A DNA stretch of 64,000 nt from Takifugu bimaculatus (lineage: Eukaryota; Chordata; Actinopteri; Tetraodontiformes; Tetraodontidae): assembly GCA_004026145.2 (NCBI GenBank), contig CP034988.1, positions 11,790,052 to 11,854,051 of the forward strand, given 5' to 3'. Under the pieces are notes generated by a model. The model was not told the origin of the DNA, ran no database searches, and saw nothing but the letters and a program-made list of their open reading frames with translations. How positions within the stretch are numbered: the stretch's first letter is position 1; the number at the start of each line of letters is the position of its first letter. Below are positions 25,386 to 48,100 of the stretch, piece by piece. The position numbers and the translations under genes are program-made.

Positions 25386-28097
25386 GATGACAGTGGCACC
25401 AATAAATGAATGCAGTCTGTCACAGTGGTTAAAACTGCATGTTAGAAAGCTATTTTAAAAGTTTAAAAATTGCTTTGAACCTGGGGAAATTATCAAATAA
25501 GTTCCCAAAAGGTGACATGATCTAGTTTGTACCTGCAAACACACCATGGTGCATTTAAAGTAACACACTTTCTGGAGTTAGTTTAAATAAATCTGGTTTG
25601 CTTAAGAGGTGTCATTAGTCATGCAGAGATGAGCTGTGTTCAAGGACAGTAGTTTTTATAAGCGTTCTGAAGGCAACGTGTCCACTGAAATCCCCACATT
25701 ATTCTCATTATTGAGGTTGTATTTAAATGTTGTTTAATCTTTATTCTGTTTACAACAGCTCTTTAGAGAGGGGACAGTGATTCATTTAAAATGATTTATG
25801 TTCAATAAGTTATAACGTTTGAGTGCATTCCTGAGTTTTACATTGTATGTTGCTAAAAATGCAGCAGTCACATCCATAATTTACACATGGGAAGGGAAGG
25901 AAGGGAAATGATAACAAATTTCAATATATTAGTTCAGATTTTATATTAGGACAAAGTATATATATATATATTTCAGCCTTTTTACTATTCTAAATGTATT
26001 GATTTCACTTAAGTCTTAATACAACAAAAGCTGTTAGCATTAATTTCAAAACATTATTACTGATTTATTATGAAAAGAAAAAGAAATCACAGGCTTAGTT
26101 AGGCATGGCACTTAAAGTATATTTTATTTACATCTGTATAAATATGATGGCTCAATGTAAGGTCTTCATTGGAAAAGGTAACAAAAAAAAGAATTTCTTC
26201 CCCTTTTGGGTGGTGTGTTTGTGTGAATGCATGCCCATGTGTGTGTGTACAGTTACAGTTTAAAACATTCTCAGCTTCAGTCATGTTTCAAGCACAATTT
26301 TATCAAACGTAGCGATACTGAACCTCAACTGAATTACAGTTCATGTTGCTCGGGTGATCGACGAGGCTCAGCTAACTGTAGTTAGCAACAGGGATCCAAA
26401 AACAAAACACTGAAAAGAAGCATGCAGAGGTCAGAATGAGATGATTCTGAGTTCAGGAAACAAGTCCAATTTTAACATCTTGAGAAACATTACTCACAAA
26501 GACGTCATAGGCGATAAACTTACAATTTGATTTCTTAAGAAAAGAAATTAAAGAGCGACTTAGCGGAAATGGTGTAATTCGTGATGACGCAATAGCTTTG
26601 ACCCCCCTCAGTATAAAGTGCTAGCAGTGTCAGACACTCGAGGGATTTTACAAGGTAGTCTCTATACAAACAGCAGTGGTTTCTCAGCTCCAGAAGTTTG
26701 GGAAACGGCCTGTTTTTGCATCTAACCAAGACCTGCTCACAAACTGAGCTGCGCTTTCAAGTCACTCGGGCTCCTTCGTGTAAAAGTTCGCTGGTGCCGT
26801 GAAGGCAGGAAGTTTTACAGGAAAGAGCGAGTGTTGGTTGGGTGAAAAACTTGGCCCTTTGATGCAACCCCACTGGTGACTGGAAATGAGAAAGGTTGCT
26901 GCGGCAGGAGAGAGGAAGAGGGTGTCCCCAAGTGTAACATGGCTTACAGTTGATGAACAAGGACCGAACAGAACTGCAACATCATCGATTAATACTGTGA
27001 ATTTCTGCCTTCGGATATTTAGCTCTTGTTATAAATAGTACTAAAGTGTAACAATTTTCTTATAAGAGTGCTTTCCAAATAAAATAACATGCATTTCTCA
27101 CATTAGTACAAAAGTAAACAGAAAAGAGATAAAATACACAATCTGATAATTACAGTAATGTTTCATCATTCAAATGAAGGATAAAGTTCAGTACAGTACA
27201 TATTGGCACCTCCAGAAAAGAACAATTTAAAGCTATTTATTTGATGTATTATTTAGTTTATCACAAATATTAAGTTATCGTGATGTAATTTACATTATAT
27301 TTATCACTACTTTCCTGTAATTTAACTTATTTAACTTTAATTACTGTGTGTAGCCTAACTAGCTATCGCTAGCTAGCTTATTCATCTTTGGATAAAAACA
27401 GAGGCCTAATTAGGAATGACACTTCCAAAAATGACTGCTCTATCCTGAACTGAACTGAACCCCTTGATGGAAACTCGGCTTTATTCCTATCCGAGCACAC
27501 GCATGCGTCCATCGTTTACGAGACAGTCCTCCACATTGGTGCTCCCAAATCAACAAAACATCATCTACAAAACCGTAAAGTGTAAAAACACGGATCGTGT
27601 CTTAGAAAACTATTGAAGTCCACTAAAGCTTACATTACAAGATGTTAAGAAAGAGATAGATATTGGAATGCTATCTAAATTTAATTGGATGTGATATGTC
27701 AAGTAAAGTATTGACCAGTTATTAGACCAGGCTAAACTCTGAAACCCATTAACACCAAACATTAAGTAAATATCCGCGAGTAAAAAGACCAAAAAATAAA
27801 AAATAACAAAGGTCAAACCATTGAGTTAATAACATACAGAAGGAAAAAGTTTATGTGTCATATGGGTATATACGTGCATGCTTAGGGACCCTACGATCTA
27901 ATAACAAGTAATCCTGACTTTTTAAAATGTGCAATTCAGTGTTTTTCGATACTTTCCAAGCTGTCTCCTCAAAATCATTGCGTGCAGATCAGTGACATGA
28001 AAACTTTGTCCCGACGGGGAAAAGGGGGTCATCCTTTTTCCTCCTGGTCGCGTTTCCTCTCTCCTTCAGAAGCGCACATCGGCGTCCCCACTCTCTT
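24585..28097. other. Intergenic region and presumed GRIN1 3' UTR
   Basis: No coding exon was recognised. It contains a GAT/GAC trinucleotide run at about 25,352-25,390, a (TA)n stretch near 25,960, and long AT-rich sequence. The part next to 28,097 must include the GRIN1 3' UTR, since the C2' stop is at 28,098. The polyadenylation site cannot be fixed by eye; several minus-strand AATAAA words are present. Confidence 0.5.
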
Positions 28098-37439
<9,342 letters not shown>

Positions 37440-37539
37440 NNNNNNNNNNNNNNNNNNNNNNNNNNNNNNNNNNNNNNNNNNNNNNNNNNNNNNNNNNNNN
37501 NNNNNNNNNNNNNNNNNNNNNNNNNNNNNNNNNNNNNNN
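37440..37539. other. Assembly gap of exactly 100 N
   Basis: A run of 100 N, the conventional size for a gap of unknown length. It truncates a GRIN1 exon at its left edge. The sequence on its right does not continue GRIN1. Confidence 0.99.
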
Positions 37540-39103
37540 AACATTTTTACCCTACTTGTCGATGTGTGGTGCCGGACTGATCTAGCCACAACGTGCTCAC
37601 TGGATCTGGGCTATCATGCCTTCTTTCCTGAAGGCCTGCACACTCCCGCCTCCTCGTGATTACACTGTTACATCACTCTTTTCAACATGTTGTTTGAAGC
37701 TAAATGTGACAACATTTCGCTGTTTTTAAGCTGCTTTTCTGATGGCACCGCATATCCACCAGAAATAATCTGTGATTAACATTGGATGAATAAATAGATT
37801 GGATTGGTTCTGATGGTTGAGGAAAGTGAAAATCAACAGATTACCTGGCTAGAGAATTATGACCAAAAATTTCTTCGTAAAAAAAAATGGAGAACAGTCT
37901 AGCTTCTAAGATAGTGTCGATGCTGACCTGGGAGTAAGGTCATGGACTTTGAGGACAATAGTAAAAAACAGAATAGCACCAGCATTATTTCTTAAATCAA
38001 AAGAGAGAGAGAGAGTGAAAGTTCAAAAAGTAATACAAACATAAAAAGGACCAAGTGCTGGAAAAGAGGAACTGACAATAAGACTGAGCAAACAGCAAAG
38101 CTACACAGGTGACTTCAGACAGACGACAGAGGTGAAACAAGTAAACAGAGGAACAACAATGAGAACGAGAGGACATCCGTGCAGCAGACAAGAGCAGCGT
38201 TGTGTCTCACATCGGAACAAGGCCAAAAGGCACATTTAAATACAGCAGAAAAGAAAGACATTCATATAAACACAAGAATTACTGTGATTATTTGCTAACA
38301 TCAAATACACCATTAAAAAATGAATTCTAAAAACAGGTCATCTAGGTAGACACTGTTAGGATGTGTTTGTTGTGTTGTTTATTTTTACTGTTTTCCAGTT
38401 TTTGTTTTTCACTTGTACCCTTTGTTTCTTAATCTTTGTGTTTGTAGAATAATACACTGTATTGCTTTTTTAATGCTCGGATTACCAACCTGTCTGGTTA
38501 TTTAGATTCACTTCCTGTTTGGAATGCATACCGTAAATGAGCTTAGTACAACGTTGAAACTTTGATCTGATTGCACTCCTGCACCAACTGGTTCTGATAG
38601 ATATTGTGTGTAGACATGTTTCACTTCTGCTTTCTGGCAGAGTTTCAGAACAATGGGAGCATATTCAATTACAATATAAGGATTTTCATCAAGAGGAGAC
38701 AATAATATGACAACACGTTACACACATCATCATTAAATTATCAATGTACTGGAGACAAACCCTGAGCAGAATGCTAATTGTGTTACTTTCCCTTTCAGCT
38801 AAATGGAATGGATGGGAAAATGTCCTGTGTGTGTGTGTGTGTGTTGTTTTACCTGCTACATATTGAGTGCCAAAATACTAGTTTTTGGGAAGTGAGGCCA
38901 TTTTGTCTCTATCTCACAACTTTAAATGACTATTTAAGGGTTAAAACATGGTTTTAAGGTTGAGGCTAGATTCAGGGTTGGGTTCATTTTAGTTGTGGTG
39001 GGAAGAGAGTTAGGGTAGGAGCTGTAATAAAGGATGTCCTATGAAAGTCCCTCATAAGATAGAATCACAAAGGTGCCGTGCGTCCACATAAACAAGATCT
39101 TAC
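37540..39103. other. End of inserted contig, no recognised exon
   Basis: Non-coding sequence downstream of the last CACNA1B exon that I recognise. The remaining Cav2.2 C-terminal exons were not found here, and they may lie off this contig. No repeat family was recognised beyond AT-rich tracts and a short (TG)n near 38,829. Confidence 0.4.
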
Positions 39104-42100
39104 GTAGTACTCAGCATTGAGTCGTGGCAAAGAGGCCGCTCTGCCGTGACCGTCCAGGCTCAGATATTCATCCGTGTCCGTATGTATCCACCTGCTTCAG
39201 TTCAACTGATTCCTGAAAGCACATGGAGAAGAATGATGGCGTGGGTGGTGACGGCGTGGTCGTTCAGGCGCTGGATTGGTGCATACCTGAGGTCTGGTTG
39301 CAATATGGCACATCCTCTGACAGGCCTCTCTGGAGTTTTCTTCCGGCCTTTGAGCCTTTGTGTTGCCTGAGAAACATCCCCTGACTGGGAATGCTTAATA
39401 GCACTCCTCCGGGTTTGTCTGTATACACAAGAGCAAAGGGAGAAGCACTGACAACTCACCTGTTGCAGGACGGCAAAGAGTGACTGGAATAATAAGGACC
39501 ATATTTTTTGCTTTTTATCTCAGAGCCATATGAGATATTCTCTTTATTTCTGTAGAGACGATCAGCTGATGGCTCAGTTGGCAGCTGTACATAGTGTCCA
39601 TGTGAACTCACTTGAACGTTTGTTAAAATTGACTTATTTAAATGCTATTTTCATTAATAGCGTCCCTGTTATACGCTCATGGACTTTGCTGCTTGCCATT
39701 TCAGACAGAAACAAGTCTAAGGGCATTTTACTTAAGTTGAGTACGCAGACGTGCACGTCATTTCATGCTTTGATAAAATTATGTCTCCAGAGGAAAATAG
39801 AAACTTGGTTCAAGCTAACTGTGAAACTAAACTCTTACACTGAATCCCTGGTAGTTGAGGTGGTGGCGGTAGCTGTGACTGTGGTGCCGACAGTGGTGGA
39901 GGTGGTCGGTAGTGTGTCAGGTTTCGTCTCTGGTTCTGGCTGGGGTTTGGGGGGCTGAATGGGGCTGGTTAGAGGAGGTTCTCGTATGTGAGTGAAGGGC
40001 AGCATTGGGCGAAACAAAGCCCCCAGCTTACTCTGCAAGATGGAACAGAGGGACAAACATTTTTAAATAAATGAGACTGTTGACACATACTGCTCCCCGT
40101 TTGCACATTTATAGCAATTTTTCCAGATCATACCTGAGGTCCAGTTGAAGACTGCTGCTGCTGCTGGAGTCTCTTGGCACGATTTTGTTTATAATAGTCA
40201 AAAATCATAAGAGCTGCGTAAACTTTTCCCACCGTTAGCTCGTTGTCTGGAGAGCAGAGGAAGAGACAATTCCTTCATATGGCCAGTAGATGGAGGTATT
40301 GGTGCATCAAACATCCCAACAGTGAGAGTTGGACGTACAGAAGACTGTTTAATTATGCAAATTCCTGGACTCTACTGAATTTGCAAAACTTGTTACATGT
40401 ATTAGAAAAAAAAATCAAATGTGTGATCGCACAGAAAGATGTGAGTTTGCGTCTGCAAAAAGGGAGGGTGGCCTACATTTATGTGGCGTCACGAGCAAGT
40501 CAATTGTCTTCTGTGGAAGGCTGGGCCAAACTCGGCTTATCTCCCTCTTCAGATCTGCATCATACAAACGCTGCACCAAAACCCCTGGGGAAACACCAGC
40601 AAACATGTCACATCCAATCTGCTCCAGAGAGATTGGCTGCCATTCATATTCACATGGGAGCCTCCAGGAATTCAGGGTTTTGTGCATTCGGCGTTCTTAC
40701 CAGATGCCAATTTGATCTCAAGGGCCGTGCGAATCAGGGCCATCAAGTGTGGAGGTGAAGTGCACTGTGTTGTCATCTGCAATGGGCATGTTCATCTTCA
40801 AGTCTTTACCAGCGCTGGTAGGAAGAAAGCAAAGAGTGACAGGCCCATGAACCGGAAACAACATATCAACAGCTCAAGGGAAAAGAGGCCGAGACATGAC
40901 TGCGTTTACGCGTCAAGGATCAAAATGGAACTTACGGGTACCTCAAATTTGTCCAGTCTGCATTTTCCAAAACCCAAGACATTTTAAAATATGTTGCCTT
41001 TATGGGAAAAAAGAGCCTCACTGCTTCTAACATCTTCTTCATTGTTAAAATAGTCCAATAATATTGTGACAATTGTCCAAGGAGGTAAAAAAGAACAAAA
41101 ATCTGAATACATGACAACTTTTAAAACTATACCTATGTTTTTTCCATATATGTTACATGTCTTTGGGGTTTGCACTATTGACAGATAAAGAAAAAAAAAC
41201 ACCTCAGCTCAAGCTATATGGTGTTTTAGCACAGTGATCTTTGCAGCAGTTTGGTTTGAAATGCAGTTTTAGTTGCATGGACACAATTATAAAAGTTGGT
41301 TTATCACTATTATCACACTGCTGTGTGCTGTACAGTATTTCAGAAAGTGAATTAAAGTAAATATGGGATCAACGTGATGAATTGATCGATATATAAACAC
41401 ATGGGTGAACACATGCATTTGTGATTTGGGGCTCTAAATGAACTGGACTTGACTTCACATTCACAGCCAGTGTGGAAAAATAAAACAATAAACAATCAAC
41501 AACATCAGAACACCAGACAGTGATTCACATTTCTTATAAGCTGAAATAAGAAAAAGAACAATGAGGGGGCGGGACAATGAGGAGGAAGAAGTGGAGGAGG
41601 AAGAGGAGAGGGACCGGAGAGCATCAGCATGCCAAAACCTGTTGTTTTCTTCAGAAAGTGGAGGTGATGGAAAGTGGAAACTCCTAATTCCAAAGCACAT
41701 ATAGAGAACACATGCAAGCAGATAGTGTGGAACTCAGCCCTGGACTTAAAATGAGAAAGAAATTAAATTAAGCAAAAAAGGTATTTTGTATCGGGGGGAG
41801 ATTCTTGAAAGAAAGAAAGTTTAACCAGCAGAGCGTTAAGAGCGCTGAGAGAAAAGGAGACAACAGTGAGGGGTGGCGGTTTGAAGAAAGCCTCTAATAC
41901 ACAGCCTATCGTAGTCCTGTCACACTACTACTGCTCTCCCCGTGTGTCTGTTGTCTCAGTCTGTCAATTCACAAAAAGGGGTTATTTTTGGAGCTCTCTG
42001 GGCCTGGACTGATCTGGGCCAAGGACAGGGCTGTTTGATTGCTTTTGACAGCAGTGCATGCACCAGAACCACTCGCATTCTCTGCATGCTAAGAGGTAAG

Positions 42101-45100
42101 CAGGCTGGCACCAGGACTACCCGGGGATCCTTGTGCTGCACACTTGACTGTCAGCTCACTTGTCTACCATTGTTGTCCGTGTGGATATTTGGGATTTTCA
42201 TTGAAGTCTATCATATAAAAACTAACCGAATGTGTTAATGTACCTGTACCTCTTAAGTGAGCCTCTCCAACAAATCATTGTTGCGTGTCTTTGTGTATAT
42301 TTTGATGTGGTCTTGTGGGACTGTGTGTAGTTTTGGGGATTCACAGATGGGAATATTGTCACTTAACTGGAAAACCTGGTTCTGACTATCTGGGAGATTA
42401 GGAGAATTCTTGGAGGTGCTCAATTTGTAATTCTGAACTTCTGCTGACACTTTTTCAACCCTCCCCTCCGTTTGTACTTGGTCACTGTTGCGTGGCCCTC
42501 TTGTAAAACCTCCACACACACCCCCCAAAGCACGAGGTGACAGCAGCACAGATAAACAGAAAGAACAACACAACAACAGGCCAGAAGGAAGTGACCGTGA
42601 CACTGACAGCAGCCTGAAGATGTTTGACAGCAGGCAGCAGGAAACCAGCAGTAAGCGAGAAGGAGGAGGAAAAGGGCCAAATCTACCTTATAGGCGATAC
42701 GGGGGGGACATTTCTTCCCCAAACCTAGTGGAGGGGACATGTCTCGGAGCATCTCGTACATATCGCGGTACGTTATGCGGCCGCTTCCCGGGCGGAAGCA
42801 GGGATGAAGATTACAGAAGGTCGGAGGGGGGGGTTGCATCACCACAATGTCGGGGGAAAAAAATCAGAAGAGAAAATGGGAGGGGGGAAAGACAGAAATC
42901 ATTGTTAATAAGATTTCCAGGATGTGATGATCTGGAATGCCACCTGAGCTTGTTTTCAGGGTTCAGGAAAGGATCCCAGGGGAGGAAAGAGGAGCGGAGG
43001 CTCCAGAGGACTCCCTGTGGAGAGGTGCTGGATGGAGGGAGATGGTGGAGCGGTGTTAAAGGAACACTCCCCTGAAAATGGCCTTCTGAACAGAAATATT
43101 CAAAGTTACACCTCCCTCTTCTCAAACCACTCCTTCAGCATAACCTCCCTGCATACAAAACACAAGGGCCTTTCATTCCAGACATATTTCAAAGTTCATT
43201 TCCATTTTTGCTCATCACAGGAGGGTTAACGGTCCTGTCACCTGCAGGCAGAACCTCTTAATTGCTTCACTAATTTATGTCTGATTATTTGGCCAACCTC
43301 ATTAAATAAAACAAAGAAAAAACAAAACGCAACACTAGGTATAAAAAAAAGCTGAAAGGCCCTCCAAAACACTCAAGTGTAATGATGCAGTAAGTAGAGA
43401 GCAAGGCTAAATTAGAAATTCCCTCTCACGGATCCCTGGGTGAGCTCGGATTCAAACACTATGTTTTGCTTTTTACATTTCAGACAAAAGTGTAGAGAGA
43501 AAAATGGATCATGTCGCAGGAGTGATTGGGAACCTTACTTTGGAAGCTTTGATGCTGTCTTCAGATGCAGCCATTATAATACCCCTTATAATTAAAGTTG
43601 CTTCTCAAAGTAGCTACCTTTATACCCTCCTTTAAAAACAAGGGTTCCATTTTAAAAGCAGTAGCAGAAACCAGATAAAGGAAAGTGATCATCAGAGGAG
43701 TATTCCTTTAAATGACCCCGTTTTCAGCATGCTAAGATGTTTTTGCAGTAACCACAATGGAAACAAAGCACACAATGCTCACTTTTGGCTAATCGTACTC
43801 CCCTGTGCTCGGACCACGCAAAGTATCCGAGACACAGCAGCTGATGCCTTTGTTCGAGTCTGACTTGGGGGCATTGTTTCCTGGCACGCGCCATGGTTAC
43901 CTGCCGGCTGGTTATGGAGAGTCAGTGCATGATAGTGTGCACGTGGTGCCGAGCCATTCTCTGGCACCACGGGGAATGAGGACGGACGTTCACGGTCCGA
44001 GAAAAGCCACAGTGCCTTTAAAAACAGGACTGTGTGGGGAGTGCAAACCTTATAAGCCACCCTGTTGGGGCACTTCTTCCCCAGGCCCAGGGGAGGTGAG
44101 ATAAAAAGCAACAATTTGTACATATCCTGATAGCAAATTCTCCCGCTGTAAAAGATAACACATTGTGAAGAGGTTAGGTCACACTATGTTTAAATGAATC
44201 AGATGTGCAGCTTTAACATTTGCCTGCCTGTTACACAACAATCGGAAGGCCGGAAATCATCGACGGTTGGTGTCATTGTGGTGACGTTTAGCAAATCGGA
44301 AGGACGAGCAACAAAGTCAAAAATGTAAAGGCAACTTATAAAGGTTGGCTCGGACTGTCACGTGATCTTTTCCTTTGGTCGGGTCAATGGGAGAACTGCA
44401 CGGCTGTCTGGAGCAAAATCAAAGTTCAAGAGATCATTTCAGTTCAAGAGAGAACCGCACTATTAATGTGGGAACCTCTGCCTTGTTTTAATCGATGGAG
44501 GTTCTCACACAGTCTATGTTCCTCCAAGCTGTTCCTTGATCAATTTAATAGTGATAGAATAGCAAACCACAGCCAACGCAGCGGGCGGTCTTCGTCAGTG
44601 TGAGTCAGTTTCAACATTGTGTTGGTGTGTAGAGGCTCAGAACATCAGAAAACCTTCACCCAGTGTAAATTTAGTAATTGTTAAAAGGAGTGAAACCTGC
44701 CTGTTTGAGTGAAATGAGCGACAATGCTTGACAAGCTTGGTTAGAATATGCTGATCGTGGAGGCATTTCATTGAATGTAAAACAGCGGCGGCTTTCTACT
44801 CAGTGAAATAAATAATCAATTCTTCCCTGCCACATGGGCCTTACATAATTTGAGGAAGATTAAGCCAGGATTGAATTAGAATGCACTGACATAAACTAGC
44901 ATACTGCTCCCAGTGAGAGCAGTTTCTGTTTACTGAATCATTGGCAACCAGATTCAGAAGCAAAGAGGCCCAAATGGACACCATGCAAAAGGTTGGATTT
45001 ATAGAGTTTGTAGATATTCTGCTTACATTCAGCCCCACATCACAGGATCATTCTATTAAAGTATTATTATGTCTAACCAATGAAAAACCCTCCTCTTTAT

Positions 45101-48100
45101 CAGTATGCAAAGTCAATTTAGCTGAAATTCTTACCAGGCCGCGGGGTCATACTCAGCCCATACACGTATGAATTCATCGAGATGATGGGTCCCAAGATGG
45201 AGGCGTCCCTGGTCAGATACTCAAAGTTGTCCATGATGACAGCAACAAACAGGTTCAACATCTGGTCAATAAAAACACAAGAGTATAGGATCGATGATTC
45301 ATGATTCATGATTTTGGCACCTAGGGAGATTCCTCTCTTTATTATTATAGCAAATGCACAACTGCGCATGTGCGTCTCAACGGGTGGAGCATAGGGTCCC
45401 CGTTCTGGATGGGTTCTGGGTCAGCTGGTCAAAAAAAGTCAATATTTAACGTGGATCTGATGCAGGCATCAGACGCATGCGGTCGCCGAGGCACTATCCA
45501 TGGTAACCACCATTTGATTGACGCTCACTTCAAGTTTTTGTTGCTAGGAGGTAAGATAATATCACCCGGGTATTTAAAAGGTGAATTTTCATTCAGCAAA
45601 GACAATAAGGGACACAGACCCCAAAAGTTAATGACCATGGCAAACTGCAGGTCCCAGAGTGAGACCAGTTGAGTACAAATTCAAAACAGGAATTCACTCT
45701 GTTGAATTAGCAAAGAGAAATTAAGAGATGTACACCAAACATGCTAAGTACTGACCAGGAAGGAGCAGAGGAAGATGAAGGAGACAAAGTAGAAGTAGGC
45801 AAAGTCACTCCCACACTCATTTCCCACAGTTCCTGAGAGTTTATCGCAGGGGCGGTTACTCAGGCACGCCAACATGATCTCGTGCCACGCCTCGCCCGTG
45901 GCGCTCCTGAGGAGCAAACGCATTTCAGTTAAAGTCAACGCTGCTCCTTATTAGCAGGAGATGGCAATAGGTCTTCTTGGAATATAACGTTGGAAACCTG
46001 AAGAGGAGGGTCAAGGCCTGGAAAAAGGTCTGGAAGTTGTTGTGACGATGTATTGCGCTCTCCTCAATCAGCTCGATGTTTCCGAACACCTGAGGAAGCA
46101 GGAGAGCAGGTGGTTCACAGCAATATCCACAGACAGGCTGTAGCGTTCTAATGAGCCACCACAGCACAGGCGCTCCAGCTGTCTGCAGGCTATTCTGAGA
46201 CCTAACAGGGTCTGCATCTATGTCTTTAGAATCCTTGAAAACATTACCCTCTTTACATAAAAGGGTTGGGAAATAGAGCAATTGGGAATCCTCTGCGTTT
46301 CATTTTGGACCACGATATTCTTTTGTTCTTTTTAAACACATGTAAAAGCACCATGTTAGTGTCACTTGGTCAGTGATTTTGGACAGCAGGTGGACGGGGA
46401 GAGGACAACCGTCACAACTGCTGATACCCAACTGTCAATCCAAACCAGAGGTAGCGTTTTAAATATTCATTTGCCCCTCAGCATGTTCATCCTGCTCGCC
46501 TCGCTGACCACTGTGGACACCTTTGACAGCTCGCATGTAGAGAATGTCATTTGTTCAGCAGGGACAGACCAGAATAAGAAGAGTAGAAAGTAAAGAAATT
46601 GTTATTTCAGTGGGAAAATAGACAATTGAACTAAGATATTCCTCTGATACAGTTGGTGAAATGATACAACATTTCCATGGGGCTGTTGTCCAGTGTTAGT
46701 TTTATGGTAATAGTAGAGGAATCTGGCAAAAAGATTTATGAAAATCCCAAAAGATGTAATCACTAATGTGCATTATTACCATATATGGTACTCAACAAAC
46801 TATATAACCCTAGTGAACGCCCACATAACTGGTTTAAATAGATGAAGAGAGACAAGGAGATTAGTCAGTAGGCAGAAACATCCACCCACCCACCCATCCA
46901 TCCATCCATCCATCCATCCACCCATCCATCCATCCACCCACCCATCCATCCAATTTAGGGTAACAAACATATGAAGTAACCAACAAAATGTAGTTTAGCA
47001 CTAGATTTACCCAAGTACCTAAATGCTGTTATTGAGAGGCCTGTGTAACGTGTATCTTATCCTTTGGCCTGACTTTACAACACCACCAGCCTAAAACAAC
47101 AAGTGGGGTTGAATATAAAGGCAAAGCTGCAGTCGTTGTCTTTACGTGCTGTAGCCTGTATTAGCTAAGGTGTTGGTGTCGTCCTTTTGCTTTGCTGGTT
47201 GTGTCCCAACTTACCTGCATTCCAATAATGGCATAGATGAAGAACAACATGGCAATAAGCAGGCAGACATACGGCAGAGCCTGTAAAAAAAGGGCACATA
47301 TCAGGTCACTGTCCTTCACAACACATGGATACAGCGCTGCAAATCCTCATTTGAGTTGGCCCTTCCACAAATCAGATTCTCCACAGAGGACTCGCAGCCT
47401 TGTATGATTTTACAGTCTAATTTACAGGAGGAGCCTGAACCATAAGTCTGACACTGCAAAGTTCTCTTCGGCGATTTACATCGCTGAGAGGAGCAGGGGA
47501 ACAGTTGTTGTAATTAAATTGCTACCTTTTAACACTCTGCAGACACTGTCCATTTTCCTTGGGCTTAAAAGCACTCCCTGCTGACGTGAAACCTGCTGTA
47601 AATTCCCTCGGCTGGAGCTGACACCGCTACAATTAACCCGGCTTATCCCTGGTAATATAGAGCAGTCTGCAGTGCACCTCCGCCTGTTTTCACACCCTCC
47701 TTTACATTTAAATTCTGTTGTCATAGAAAATGAAAGGGTGAAATTGAATGTGGCGTGGGCTGCATCCCTCTGTCTGTTGTACCTTGAAGGACTGAACGAA
47801 GGTCCACAGCAGGATGCGGATGGTGTAGCCCTGCCGCAGCAGCTTGATGAGGCGAGCTGCTCTGAAGAGCCTCAGGAAGCTCAGGTTGATCATCTTATCC
47901 TGGGAGGGAAAACAACCTGTCAGGCATCCAGATATATAAACTGACAAGAAGCCAAATTAGTTTGGGCTGAGTATTATGGTGGAAAAGGAAAATGTTAATA
48001 TTGGTTGAATCTGATTAGAAAACCATAAATCTTGGCTAGCCTTAAAAAATAATTTAAATTCAATGCAGGTGTTTTGATCATCAGAGCAGCAGACTACAAA

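Noticed and set aside
40243..40987. Plus-strand ORFs of 168-171 codons
   Set aside because: They are antisense shadows of CACNA1B exons on the minus strand.
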